Assembly (NCBI GenBank): GCA_036244855.1
Contig: BQKZ01000138.1
Span: 198,267 to 262,266, forward strand
DNA: 64,000 nt
From: Temnopleurus reevesii
Lineage: Eukaryota; Echinodermata; Echinoidea; Temnopleuroida; Temnopleuridae
Direction: 5' to 3'
The notes beneath the pieces are model-generated. The model was not told where the DNA came from. It made no database searches and saw only the letters and a list, made by a program, of their open reading frames with translations. A program made the translations under genes and the position numbers. Below are positions 51,960 to 63,881 of this stretch, in pieces (position 1 is the stretch's first letter; the number at the start of each line of letters is the position of its first letter).

Positions 51960-54050
51960 AGATAAATTACAGGTGTGCTGTATATCTTTTATTTGGCCAT
52001 TTTATCTTTTAATATTCAATTTAAAAAATCATCATAATATTTTTTATGTTGAAAAGAAGCTTTTTGCAGTTGGATATGGCGATATTTGTAAACATATTAC
52101 GAATTTAATTAAGGTGTTCCTTTGCATGTAATTTTAGTTTTCATGAATGTTTTGCTATGCATTAGTGTTTGCCAAAGTTATTGCACATTATCGTCAACAA
52201 ATTATTCTGTGTGTATTCACAAAATAAATTTAACGAGCAAATTCAGTATTTTGGCAGTTTTATTCTAAAGATTTGAGTTCATTTTGATATACTTGATTGA
52301 TGATACAATAATGACTAACAATAACAGACACGGTGAAGATCGTAATCCCCTCAATATTTTGAAATGTCACAAATTAATGTGCTTATTTTCCGAAAAGAAT
52401 TGCAGAATATTAGCTCAACGAAAATGAAAAAGGCAGCTTTAAGAAGAAATGTTATGACAAAAAATCCGAAGGAAACCCCGAAACATTTGCCAGTACATGA
52501 TCATTTCTAAAATGGTTATTTCCTGGCAAGACTTATTAGCAGGATCATATTGAGATAAGACATTGCTTAATGTGACTTGATGCATGACAAAGAAACACTA
52601 TCCAACCACACCTACATGATCGAATCTTCAGGTCAAATTACATCACCCCTTTTCCCTTATCATTTCGTGGTGAGACGTCTCATTTAGGCATATGCGTCAT
52701 TGATGAATTTCTTAATTCATATTTGTCAGTATCTTGGGGAAGAATGATTTGAAACAGTTGTCGTAATTAATGAAACAGAGTTCATAGATTCTGTGCATAG
52801 TGACTCGTGTTGATGGTGGAACGCGCTTACTGGATCAACTCTACCCTTGAGTTATGTATGATGAGATTAGAGAACCGGAAACGGAACTAATGTAGTGATT
52901 GATCAACTCATGCTTGGGTATAATATTTCGTTAAATTTGTCATTATATTTTACTTTTTAATTTTCTCTTCAAAAATACTTCCTCTACAGACTGGGAAATT
53001 GAATTCTGCATCGTTCTTAGGTTTGCCAATCACATTATGAATGGGAGAAGAACCACACACCTCTAGACAACATTTAATTCATGTAGCGTATCCACCTTAA
53101 ATCAAATTAAAACATTGGCTTTCCTCTTTCTCTTTTCTCTTCTTTTTGAGTGTGCCCGGATGTTCTGATTGGAGTAACATTGGATTGGGATGGTAATAGG
53201 AGGAGGTGTTACTGGATTCCAGCTTAGACAGGAGCTTCCAAAGAGCACACACACTTGCCTTCCAATGACAACTACATACCCTTTCTCACGGCTTGTCTAG
53301 GCTGATTTACATTTGGTATTTTTTCTCTGTTAGAACTGCTAATTTAGCATTTTATTTGAATCTTGTTTTGAAGACTATGCGCTTTTAAGAATTATCAGAA
53401 TGCAACAAACATCTAACGAGCTAAATAAATATTTACTCAATACAATTAATCAATTTAAAAATAAAAATTATCTGAAGAAAATGGGTTTTTTTTCGTTTTC
53501 ATCAAACTTAAATACTACATTTCTACCACTGCTTAAAACAAAACGAAAACAAAAACCACGACTTTCAAAAATTTTACATAATTCCCTATTGTGGAAATGG
53601 TTGAGTGCCGCTTTTGCTCTTGCCCATTTCTTGATGATGTTGAGAACAGCAAGATTATTATTTTTAGGCACATGTTGAAAACATTCACTCTTTGGTGTAA
53701 GAATAAACATGATATATTCTGCAAGCGTTTGGGAAAGATTCGTGTTAATTCTTCAGTTTAAACAAATAAGTTACTATAACAAATATCTTTGAATGGGTTT
53801 TAAAATTAGCCTTCAATTTCTAATACTTAATGCACACAGAAGATACACAAAATGATGTACCAAATGCTTTCACGTTTAAATTGAGTATTCAAATGTAATT
53901 TCTATAATTGGAAAATACCAAACTTCTGAAGTAAAAGTTTTATGACATGCAGAATGACGTTGCGATTTTATAACTCAAAGGAATGGACATTTATTTTGAC
54001 AAATAATTCGTTTCGCAGATTTGTATTCATCGATTTAGAGCACATCGACA
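51960..54050. other. Gene-free stretch
   Basis: AT-rich with short chance frames. TGAGACGTCTCA at 52671-52682 is a perfect 12-bp palindrome. Segment 52600-53300 is less AT-rich, without coding signal. Confidence 0.4.
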
Positions 54051-54064
54051 TCACGTAGTGTTTC

Positions 54065-54345
54065 TAAGAAGTCAACCTTAACCGTTCATCCCGTCTCACT
54101 CTTCACTGGGGTTAGCTCCTATATCGCCAAAGCGAATGTGTTCGTCGTCAATTCTTCATCCGCCGAAGCCTATCCCTCATCAAGGTGTGCCTTGTCGACC
54201 AGCTTTGGCGTGATAACCTCAACTTGATGGCCAGTTTCCGCGACGAGGGGTGTCTTTGCCAAGGTCAGTCCAACCACTAGCAAGCAACCGAGACTTCTAG
54301 GTCGGGGCTTGAAGGTTCTGCCCTAATCTCACCGGTGAGAGCAAG
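54065..54345. other. Unexplained GC-richer islet
   Basis: A sharply bounded CpG-containing block in AT-rich DNA. A plus-strand frame of about 50 codons (CLVDQLWRDNLNLMASFRDE in its middle) ends in TAG near 54280 and starts after a stop. It might be a relic exon or repeat fragment; no family is recognised. Confidence 0.25.
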
Positions 54346-54349
54346 CTAT

Positions 54350-56480
54350 AGACACTAATTAATCGAGTTTTGTTATACTCTTACACTTTGCTGTGTTTTT
54401 TTTTTGTTTTGTAATTCTTATACAAATTTTAAATATAAGTAATATTTATTCTTAATAAGCTTTGGGCTATTTCAATCTTTCAGGTATGATAATATTCGAG
54501 CGCCATTATGCAACAGGTTGTGTTTTTGTTATCATAAATCTGAATGTATATCTGCATGAGCGTTGAGTATCATCGACAGATCACAACTACAATAAAAACA
54601 AGGTAGTTAGATGTTTATTGTTTGGTAAAACCACTGAAAAGTTATCATTAGCTAACCAATTAACTAGGGTAGCTTAGCTTCAACCAAAAATCAAGCTACT
54701 TTTACCGAGCCCGAGTGTAAGAGTGAATGCACTGCACTGCGGTTTCCAAGTTCAAACATCTTCTCGTTTCATACGTGCCTTTTCGTCCACGATATTTACA
54801 CGCGGGTGCTGTTGTGTAAATAAAGCGTTTATAGTCTAAATATGAAGGGGAGAATAATGTAGAGAATCAACACCCATAGATAGTAAGAGAAGATTTGAAT
54901 AGTTTAATTTACTCGACCACATTTCTAGCCTGCCAAGGGGGGCAATTGCACTTGCTATTTGGTGGGTGACTGATGAAAGAAGAAAGTACAGTTTTATTAA
55001 TCATATCAGGTAGTGCGGGCAGTAGAAAAATTATGTTTGTATAATTCTCCTATTTCATTATTTCCGTCATCTTCTCTTTTATAGTGGTCAGTAGCCATTC
55101 TGACCGGTGATTGAGATAACGGTGGGTGTTAGGAAGATATCTGAATAGACATGCTGGTTGAATCGACACAGGTTTGTTAGACACAGCATGTCTCATCATA
55201 TGAACATGAAACATATCGTACTAGGTTATCGAGACTCTCATTTAAAGGCGACCAAAATGTCAACTTAAAGGTATCATTCCTTTTCTGAGTAATATTAGCG
55301 ATAGACACATATCGCTTATGAATTATATATGACTAGCTTTAGAAGCATCTACCAGAAAAAAAAACAGTTGGATAGATAAATATTGGGAGAGATCGATAGA
55401 CGCTTGGATTTAGAAATAAGTGTTGGATACAAGTGATTGGTGGTTTTTTTTTTAAATCCCATAAAAAAAAGCAGCATCCTGCTGATAAGATGGTCTCTCC
55501 AATGAGTGGTGAACAGATACAAACAAATACACATTAAACATATATCTAGTCTGGTTCATTAATTCGTCATTATGTCTGTAAGTATTTTGTATAAATCATT
55601 TTTTTTTTGTTACAAAATCATCATACATTAGTATATCAACTACTACTTACTGAACATGTACCAGAATTTAAAACGCCGTGACGCTCTTTGAAATGGGCGT
55701 AAGATAGCTATTGGTCGAGAACTATGTACATGGTACTCATTTGCCATTCCATAATTTCAGCTATCGGCATGTTCTAAAGTCTAGAACAGACAACCATGTG
55801 CTCTTCTACAACTCTGTATTGATAGGATTTAACAAATCAATATTATTCTTAGTTTGCTTGTAAAAATGAAATGGGATTATGTGTGATTTTGATCTGAATT
55901 TGGCAGAATCTACTTTTGCGCCATTGGGTTCGCGTGTATGCTTGTGTGAAATAAGGAAATATTGAGAAAAGGAACATCAACAAGATTCATTATCAAATTA
56001 CAACAAAGTGCAGTATGGAAATAGGTTCAAGAGACCTTGAGACCTAACAGGAAAATTATAAGAAAATAAATGTACATGTACATGCATATTGTCCTTTTCA
56101 ATAGTCACGTTACGGCGTTCCAATAGATAACTAGCATGTGCCAGGTTATCACAAAATTAACTGCAAATCATTATTTTATAAGAATAGTTTACAAGAGTAG
56201 TGTAATTGGTCCGAGATGATCGTTTAAAAATCCGGATTTTGAACAAGCGCATTCAGCTACGTTTTTTTTTACCAGCACCACTAAACTGAAATTTGCAGTA
56301 AACTAGCTTTCTTGCAAATAATTCTTCGTGCCATTTTAACCGGTCGTTTTGTGTGTATGCACTTGTGTGATATGTGAACATGTTAGGAATAAAAGCATGC
56401 TATAAAATGTATCTCAATGGAAAATTGATGAAATTTCGTAGTTTATATAATCAAAATATCTCGGTAGCTTTCCTAAATGA
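54350..56480. other. Gene-free AT-rich stretch
   Basis: Nothing supported beyond AT-rich intergenic DNA. Confidence 0.45.
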
Positions 56481-56489
56481 GTTTAGTTA

Positions 56490-56950
56490 TTAGGACGGAT
56501 CCCGTTTCTCATCGGGGTTGACCACGTGACACTCAGAAGCTGATAACTGTACGCCACGACTTGGACGAATCTCACTAATTGATAAGTTACAGATACTCGG
56601 ACGCCAGTCGGGCATGCTGTACAGATAGATAACACTGGTGAGAGAAAGTGTTTAGGTGGAAGAGATATGCATGGAGAGATGGAAGGGGAGATGGCTTTGA
56701 GCGGAACATGCCTTTAAGGGTTAGAGGAAGGTTCCGATAGGCCTAGGGGTAAATTCTCGCCTGCAGGGTTGATGACAGGCTGTATGAACGTGTCTAAACC
56801 GTCCCCTCACTCGTCCGGGTGACGATTGTCCGGTCTGGTAAAGCGATCGTGGCCCTATCTAGCTCGATTCAGGTTTCATATTTTTGCCAAGCCCTGTATC
56901 CTCTTACCCGAGGCCTGTTCTTCTAAGATAGCTCGCTCGTTTTCCTTCAT
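56490..56950. promoter_or_regulatory. Candidate enhancer islet with E-box and GATA sites
   Basis: About 460 bp of markedly GC-richer, single-copy-looking sequence without a reading frame. It contains CACGTG at 56523-56528, GATAA at 56542-56546, TGATAAG at 56580-56586 and AGATAGATAA at 56623-56632. Its composition and motif density resemble a cis-regulatory module; function inferred. Confidence 0.3.
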
Positions 56951-57990
56951 CTTTTTAAAGATACATGATGAATTGAAAGATTAAAGCCATGTGTGGCACT
57001 GCGAGCATTCCATAATTTTAATTTATAAAGTAACAAAAATGACTTTTTATTGTGAGGTTTGTATCGTAAAAGTGCGCCAAAATCATTGTTGAATAACTTG
57101 CATGAGACGTTGGTTTATTTTAATTTCCATTAAGTGAGTCCAATTTGACGAAAGACGTGATCAGGAAGACGAATCTCAAAAGATTGTCGCATCAATAGCA
57201 GGATTTCCGAGTGAAGTTCTTCACTAATGCACATTCGCACTTTCAAACTTCCAGATAATGTAATCCTCTCTGCTATTGGACGAGTGCCATAAATTCAACT
57301 GTTATTTCCCTCATTATTCTCTCAATATTTATTTAATATAGGTGTAATGTCTGAAATGAACTTCCCAAAACTATGTTAAGAATTTCTATATAGACATATA
57401 TATGACCAATATCGAATGGACAATTAGCCTCTTCCTGTATCGTAAAGTCCTTTAGTAATAGCGATAATAGTCATATAGGACAGGCAGATTAGGCGCCGTC
57501 TCAAAATGTATCTGATAATTGTGACGTTCAGTTCTAATGATTGCTTACAAATTATTTGCGTTTATCCAGCAATAATTGTTTCATTTTGGATATTGTGTTC
57601 GGGGAAATTGCATGCGTGTGATGTTTTTCTGTTTAAACGTTTTCGTTAAAAGTAAGAAGACATGCAACAAATCAAAGTTTTAATTATGATCAAGTAAACA
57701 TTATGTCTGGATGTTCCGGCACATTTGGCCTGACAATAATTTTAAATCATGCTGTAAGCATTTCAATACCCCACTTTCAGGTCGTAATGAATTAGAATCT
57801 AAGACAATTAATACAAATATTTCCACTCTGCATAATAGACATGTCTGGCCTGTCCAGTTTTTACGACTGGATGGACGCCAACGCTATTAAGTGGTGTAAA
57901 CAGGATGTATTATCTGATTATTGTCCATTTAGTTTGAGACCATCTTGTCATGTTGTTTTTAAGTTGTTGTCCATCTACTCGACCAGCCCC

Positions 57991-58088
57991 GGTCTGGTCA
58001 ACCCACTCACCAAAGCGTAGGTGTCTTGACCAAAGCATTGTCCTGGTCATCCCACTCAGCACTGCTTAGGCCTCTTGACCAGAGCATA
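57991..58088. repeat. Degenerate 49-bp tandem repeat, 2 copies
   Basis: CTGGTCAACCCACTCACC and CTGGTCATCCCACTCAGC recur 49 bp apart, each followed by TCTTGACCA(A/G)AGCA. Diverged but clear. Confidence 0.75.
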
Positions 58089-58654
58089 TCACGGACTTGA
58101 AGAAAGGGGAAATCCTCCATCCTATTTCCTTTTACACACAGCTAATTATTTAGATACACATCGATTAATAAACCAGTTCATACGTTTGTTTAGCTGAAGG
58201 CTAAATATAAATACATTCAAGAGTGGTCATTCTTGACCATCCGTAATGCTAGGAAATATCCATTGCAATTGATACAAATGGCCTGAAAACCATTCTTTAA
58301 TTCATAAGTAGTGTTCGTTACGTATTTCTCCAGCTATTGCGAAGAACAAATATTTCGGTTATTCCAGTATCTATGGAAAAAAGAACATCGAACACTGCTT
58401 TCAAATGTATTTCTCCAAATCAATAAAAATGATTAGAGATGTTTTATATCTGTACTCTAATATTGAAATGATGTCTTGTTAACAAGGTGTTGAGCATGTG
58501 TTTACAATGAAATAGGAATCATATATACTAAATTATACTTATATTGGTGTTGAATGTTATTGTAATGTTGAAAGTATGCAACACTTGTTCAAGCGAGCGA
58601 AGCAAAATTGTGTTTATTTTCCTACAATTCTATGTGATTGTTGTGTGTACGCAG

Positions 58655-58776
58655 TCTCGATGCCTTGCATGTCTAAATCAAGTGGATGTAATACATAGAC
58701 CCGCCTCAATATGTGACAAGAATGGTTGCAGTAATAATGCATGCATTTATTCTGACCAATGCAGCAGTGTTGACCG
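58655..58776 (+). CDS. Possible internal exon, Cys-rich (unknown gene)
   Basis: A 122-bp segment is bounded by an acceptor-like sequence (GTGTGTACGCAG ending 58654) and a strong donor, CCG|GTGAGT, at 58776/58777. It is open throughout and encodes 40 residues with six cysteines (CLAC, ICDKNGC, ACIYSDQC), the look of a disulphide-rich extracellular module. Phases would be 0 in and 2 out. No neighbouring exon was found and no family is recognised, so chance remains likely. Confidence 0.2.
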
Positions 58777-58979
58777 GTGAGTTTGAGGCACTATTCGATC
58801 TTGACCTTGCTTCGATGAAAAGTGACCCACATAAGCACATCCACGATCATTTCGAAGAATCCCTACCGTCTGCTAGCTGAGTGCTGTAAGTCCCAATGCA
58901 TCGCTCCAACACCAGAAAGTCGTCGCGCTGAGCGATGAAACGCTTTCATATCTTGTGTATGTGATCATCCATCTTGCTT

Positions 58980-59560
58980 GGAGAGTGTGAGTGAAAGGCC
59001 ATTTTGCCCAGCTCAATTTCCAAAAAAAAGTGTGGAGCTACGTTTCTACAAGCAACTACCTTGTTAAATTCTGTGTCAATATTGGGTCTGATTTGCCCGA
59101 AAGTTATTATGCTGCCCGTTTGTACGTGGAAGCCGCGAGCAGAAATCGTCAAAACTAGTCAATGCGGAAAATTATACATTTTGCGCGCCCTTGGCAAGAT
59201 TATAATATCCGCATCTACAAGAGAAAATCTTGCTGAGCAACGTATCTTGAGAGTTGTAAAGCGAAGGTGTAATAGTTGCGTACTCCTCGTCAAAGGAGCA
59301 CCAGGCACTCACTCATCTTCTCGAACATCTTTGGTTCCCTCCGGGAGAGTTATCATTGTCCGCCGAGGGAAAGAGGCCTTTCCCGGTCACAGCTAAACTA
59401 CTCCAGTCCTACACCCTCATCTCGCAATTTTCATTTCAAGTAATCATCGGCCGCGCGGTGTTGTTGGGGCGCATTCGCATTTCCTCCAGTGGTCCAACGG
59501 GCAAGTCCTGGGGGATCTCGGGATGAGGGTTCAGTCGTGCTCGGCGAGCTTTATTGCTTG
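58980..59560. promoter_or_regulatory. CpG-rich islet, candidate regulatory or unrecognised exon
   Basis: A GC- and CpG-rich block. A plus-strand frame of 130 codons (59004-59396) crosses it but shows no known domain, is basic and of mixed composition, and may be chance. The non-coding part beyond 59400 has the same composition, which argues for a regulatory or CpG-island role rather than coding. Confidence 0.25.
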
Positions 59561-60717
59561 ATCACCTTTATCAAGAAATATCTTGCCAGTTGGTGAATCG
59601 ATTAGCTTCCTCCGAATTACATATAAGGAATTGTATGGCCAGTGGGGAAGTAGTTATTAAAATTTGAACGACAACATTGGAGCGGGCTGATGCAGCACTT
59701 AATGTTGTATGGACATGAACGCTGTCCGATCACTGCACAAACATTCCGCTGTTCTCAAGGGCAGAAAGGGGTCGATTTTTAGATACTTTATCAGGGGTAT
59801 TGGTCTTTCAATATCACACGTGACTAAGGTTTTAATATCAAGCCGATTTCTTTGTCTTATATTGGAGTGTTACTTGAAGAGAAAGTGGGAAAGGGGTAGC
59901 TAAGGGTAGCCGGGTCGCCATTTGCATGCACCAGTTTGAGACTCATCAGAGAGTGGTGACGTTGTGCTACAGTGATTCATTGGAAATACGTTCTGCCTGA
60001 TACGGTTTCATTCAAATGGCCGTGAAGTGAAAGAAATATGATAGGCCTGTATTTCTAACCGAGCATTTCGCACCCTGTTCATGCTTGTGTGCCATTGATA
60101 ATTTGAAAATATACTCTAGGGATGATGAAGGTGTTTGAATTATTGTGCTATTGGCTTTTTCATATTCTAGAGGCAAACCGAGATCCAAACAAGACTAGGA
60201 AATTATAGTAATAATTACCTTGATTACGACGCATTTTAAAGATTGGACATAGATGAGACTAGGCAGGATAGCTGAACAACAATGTTTTCGAATTATATTA
60301 AAAGACTCAAATGAATTCCATCCACACAATCGCTCTATCTATTCTAGAATGGTCCAATTCACAATCAACAAATGCGCGACATTAGCATACGCGCATTAAA
60401 ATGCGCATTATATTGTTGAATTGGTTTTGTAATCATGAAAACATAGTTAAAATCTATATTTGTCCTTCTATACAATAAGGGATTTTTAAAGTGGTTATTT
60501 TAAGACATCTAAATGTTTCAAGTATGTGATTGAAATAATGCAATATCCGGCAAAGGTGTATAAACACATCGAAAAGTTCTCATCGGATTGGCAATATTGC
60601 TCCTGATGGATCGCGTGAAATTGAACAATATTTCCCCAATGCTGAGATATTTTAATGAATTGCGCCCTCATCTGCTTTCAGGATAATATAATTCATAACG
60701 ATTTGTATTATGGTGGG

Positions 60718-60795
60718 AGGGCGGAGTTCATAAAATTTTAGTTACCATTGCCATGGTTACCATTATATGATTTAGTTAAGATTTTCTTATAAAAG
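60718..60795 (+). promoter_or_regulatory. Candidate promoter: GC box, X-box, TATA
   Basis: GGGCGG at 60718-60723, an X-box at 60747-60760 (reverse strand GTAACCATGGCAAT, one mismatch to the RFX consensus) and TATAAAAG at 60788-60795 lie in order within 80 bp. A transcript would start near 60818 and run into the foldback element at 60856. No gene product is identified downstream. Confidence 0.35.
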
Positions 60796-60855
60796 CTCTA
60801 TTCGTGTTCGATATTCGTTTCTCGTTGTGAGTTATGATCACAGCACATTAAATTA

Positions 60856-62233
60856 CACTGGTCAACAAAATTTTACTTTTTGAAAGTTGTCTGCGATTTT
60901 TTAGCTGATTTAGGGTGAATCTGATGCGCTGAATCCAAAAATCACATCGGTTTTGTCTAATCAGGTCAAGTTTTCGAGCTATCCCCACATGTTGTTTTTT
61001 ACGTTTTGTTCACATGTACACATGTGTAGATCCCTTTTGGAAGGTGTTGATAAAAATGACATGGCAGATGACTATTTTGGTTCGAAATGACTATACTGAA
61101 AAGAAGAAATACTAAAGTCATATAATAAATGGGTAATTTTGCTGAAAATGGCTCAGTTTGAAGCCATGAAACCTCAAAATCCTCTAAAAATTCGGATGAG
61201 GAACTCATATGGTTATTTTTTTCAAAATTAAAGGGTAAGACCAACCAAAATATTTATTTATGAACAGCAGAACATAAATGTAGTAAAACAGACCCAAAAA
61301 GTTTAAGGAAAATTTGAGAGGTAAAGAGAAAATGCAGAATTTTTAATAATATAAAAAGTGATGAAAATAATGCCCAAATCACTATACAAATATAGAAATT
61401 TTGGGGACACTGGTGATAAGATAATGGCTCGTTCACCATTTATCCTTTATCCATGGATGAGAATAAATACCTATACTTTAAAAAAAACTCAGAATGTTCA
61501 GATTTTTAAAGAAATTTAACAAACATTTTAATATTTCCATTTTTATGAAACTGAATAATATTTCATGTACTAAAACATTTGAATTTCATAAGATTTTATC
61601 ATTTTAACTAATAGATTGTCATAAATATAAATATATATATTCACAATTTTCTTATATAAACATGATAACATGGAACATCTGGTAATGAAAGGTGTCACGG
61701 AAGTTGCCAATTGGTCTATAATGGTGTTTATTATTTTCATCATTTTTTAAATTAAAAATTCATAATTTTCACAAATTCTGTTTGTTTTCCCTCAAACTTG
61801 TTTTGTTTTGTTTATCTAATTCATATTCTTATGTTGAAAAATAAGTATTTTGGCTGGTCTTTTAGTTTAGTTTTTGTCCAATAACTTTATACTTTGCCCC
61901 ATCCAATTTTTTGAGGATTTTAATGTTTCAAAGCTTCAAACTGAGAGATTTTCAACATAATTACCAGAAAATATTGGACCTGGATATTTATTGCCATTAG
62001 TATAATCATTTCTAACAAAAATACCAATTTTCCATGACATTTCAGCCCACCAAACCCTTTAAAAGTGCTCCACACATGCATTCAATTGTACAAAACATAA
62101 AAAACAACATGTGGGGATAGCTCGGAAACTTGACTTGATTGAGCAAAACCAATGTGATTTTTGGATTCAGCACCTCAGATTTACCATATATCAGCTGAAA
62201 AATCACAGACAACAAATTTGCTGTTGACCAGTG
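60856..62233. mobile_element. 1378-bp foldback DNA transposon, TTA target duplication
   Basis: Ends are exact inverted repeats, CACTGGTCAACA at 60856 and TGTTGACCAGTG ending 62233, flanked by TTA on both sides (60853-60855 and 62234-62236). The inverted similarity continues far inward: AGCTATCCCCACATGTTGTT occurs in the left arm, and its complement in the right arm. More diverged pairing is traceable to about 61430 and 61680, so nearly the whole element is one imperfect palindrome. No transposase frame is present. A TTA duplication suits PIF/Harbinger; CACTG ends suit EnSpm/CACTA-like elements; superfamily left open. Confidence 0.85.
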
Positions 62234-62512
62234 TTATTGTTAAATTGTAAATTCATTATTGTTCAGGAGATTCTCTCTCTCAAATTTTTTTTTTCGTTAT
62301 TTTCTATCTCCTTCATGTTTTTCCTAACTGTTTCTTTGGTTGTTCTTGTTTCTATGGTATGGTGGACCTGTGCGCTATGTAAGTAGCCACCATTATCATT
62401 ATTATTACTTATAAGATATTCATAAGATGTTCACTTAATGTTCGCTTGACATAAAAAGGCTGAAGGGAATTTCTTTTTTGCAGTCTCGCTTGGTCATTTT
62501 ATATGACAGACG

Positions 62513-62800
62513 TTGTCGCAATGGTAACTTTACCTTTACCCGTCAATGATATCCATTCAAAATGGCGCCATTTTCGAAAAGCTAACTTTCAATGACATGA
62601 ATGTTGCCGAGGGTTCAAATGTTTCCAACCCTGACTTGAACCGAAGACTGACCACTGACTATCCATGACCACGACTTTCACCTTTCAATACCACCTAAAA
62701 ACGGCGACACAAGCGAAGCGCTTTTGTAACGAACTGAAATGGCCAAGGATGTGACCCCGCCTAGCACCTTAACAAATCCGAATTGGCGGCAATTTTGACC
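62513..62800. promoter_or_regulatory. GC-richer islet with YY1-like palindrome
   Basis: AAAATGGCGCCATTTT at 62559-62574 is a perfect 16-bp palindrome composed of two opposed AAAATGGCG words, the YY1-type core. The rest of the block is CpG-richer than its flanks and non-coding. Promoter function inferred. Confidence 0.3.
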
Positions 62801-63236
62801 AAACCAACATTACTATATAAACAAAATATGAACAACCTCCTGATATAAATATAACAAAATATTTAGCCTTAAGTTCTGTAATAGATGTATAACTAATCTT
62901 TCTCGTAAACTGAATATGATGAGGAAATGGGATCTGATGTATCTCATCAAGATCCTCAAAGCATCTTCCAGAGAAAAATGCTTACGATTTCTGAGATTAA
63001 GTCTTCCATTGCCTGTCACTCACACTGACATAGACAAATCTTCTTGATCGCAAACCTGATCTAGGATGAATGTATTTACCAAACAATGATCATAGAGCGA
63101 TCATCTATTTGGAAGTATTTACTCGTATCAAAGAGATGTCTTAGCTTGCATCATAGTTCTGTTTCAGGTTATAGGGGCCAGTCGGAGTGTCTTTTTCTTT
63201 ATCAAGGTCACGAGAGTGTCTACAACCGACCGAACC

Positions 63237-63246
63237 CTATAAATAG
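63237..63246 (+). promoter_or_regulatory. TATA box candidate
   Basis: CTATAAATAG is a full TATA consensus in a locally GC-richer segment (63160-63310), just upstream of a CT tract. No clear initiator or product. Confidence 0.2.
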
Positions 63247-63322
63247 ACATCCTTCAACCCGAGCTTTATTGCTGGATGTTGGGATGACATTTGAATGGGA
63301 CCCGCATGACTATCTCTTACGT

Positions 63323-63406
63323 TCTCTATCTCTCCCGCTCTCTCTTTCTTTCTCTCTGTCCCCCCTCTCTCTCTCTCTCTCTCTCCCCCTCTCCCTCTCT
63401 CCTCAT
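63323..63406. repeat. CT microsatellite
   Basis: Interrupted CT/CCT tract. The Leu/Ser-rich part of the 158-codon frame at 63086-63562 is its translation. Confidence 0.92.
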
Positions 63407-63857
63407 CCTACACTATTATTAGTATTGACTAAAAAAATAAACCCCTGTGTATTTTTTATCGTACCAAAGCAAATTTCAACCAACGTGAGCGAACTTGAGG
63501 ATAATGTCTTTCAGGTAGATTCTATACCCGAAAATAGATTTTTCTTTAACAGGAGCAGATAAAATTAGTGAGCAAAACAAAAGAAGTTTGAAGAAAATCT
63601 TACAAATTAGTTATGCATTTTTAAAAATTTGAAAAAAATATAAGCAAATCAGTGAAAACTTTCAGACATGTTGCCAATTTGATCACATCATGGTTGCATT
63701 TACTAGCCAGAAATTTCTTCATAATTATGATGTGAAATCCATTATTTCTACAGAAAGATACAAAACTTGTATGAATGTAAATATGCATGCAAATAGGGGA
63801 TCTATATACCTATCATGAAGATATCCTATGGTTAGATTTTTGAGGAAATAACATTGA

Positions 63858-63881
63858 TTTGGAATTTGGAATTTGGAATTT
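63858..63881. repeat. TTTGGAA short tandem repeat
   Basis: Three exact copies of TTTGGAA followed by TTTATT. Such tails can mark the 3' end of non-LTR retroelements, but no element body was recognised upstream. Confidence 0.6.

Noticed and set aside
51423..52131. Long frames across the second N gap
   Set aside because: Almost entirely unknown residues.
59920..59927. Perfect octamer ATTTGCAT (also ATGCAAAT at 9653 and several other places)
   Set aside because: Expected often by chance in 64 kb of AT-rich DNA and not clustered.
63086..63562. 158-codon frame with Leu/Ser repeats
   Set aside because: The middle is a CT tract and the flanks show no domain.
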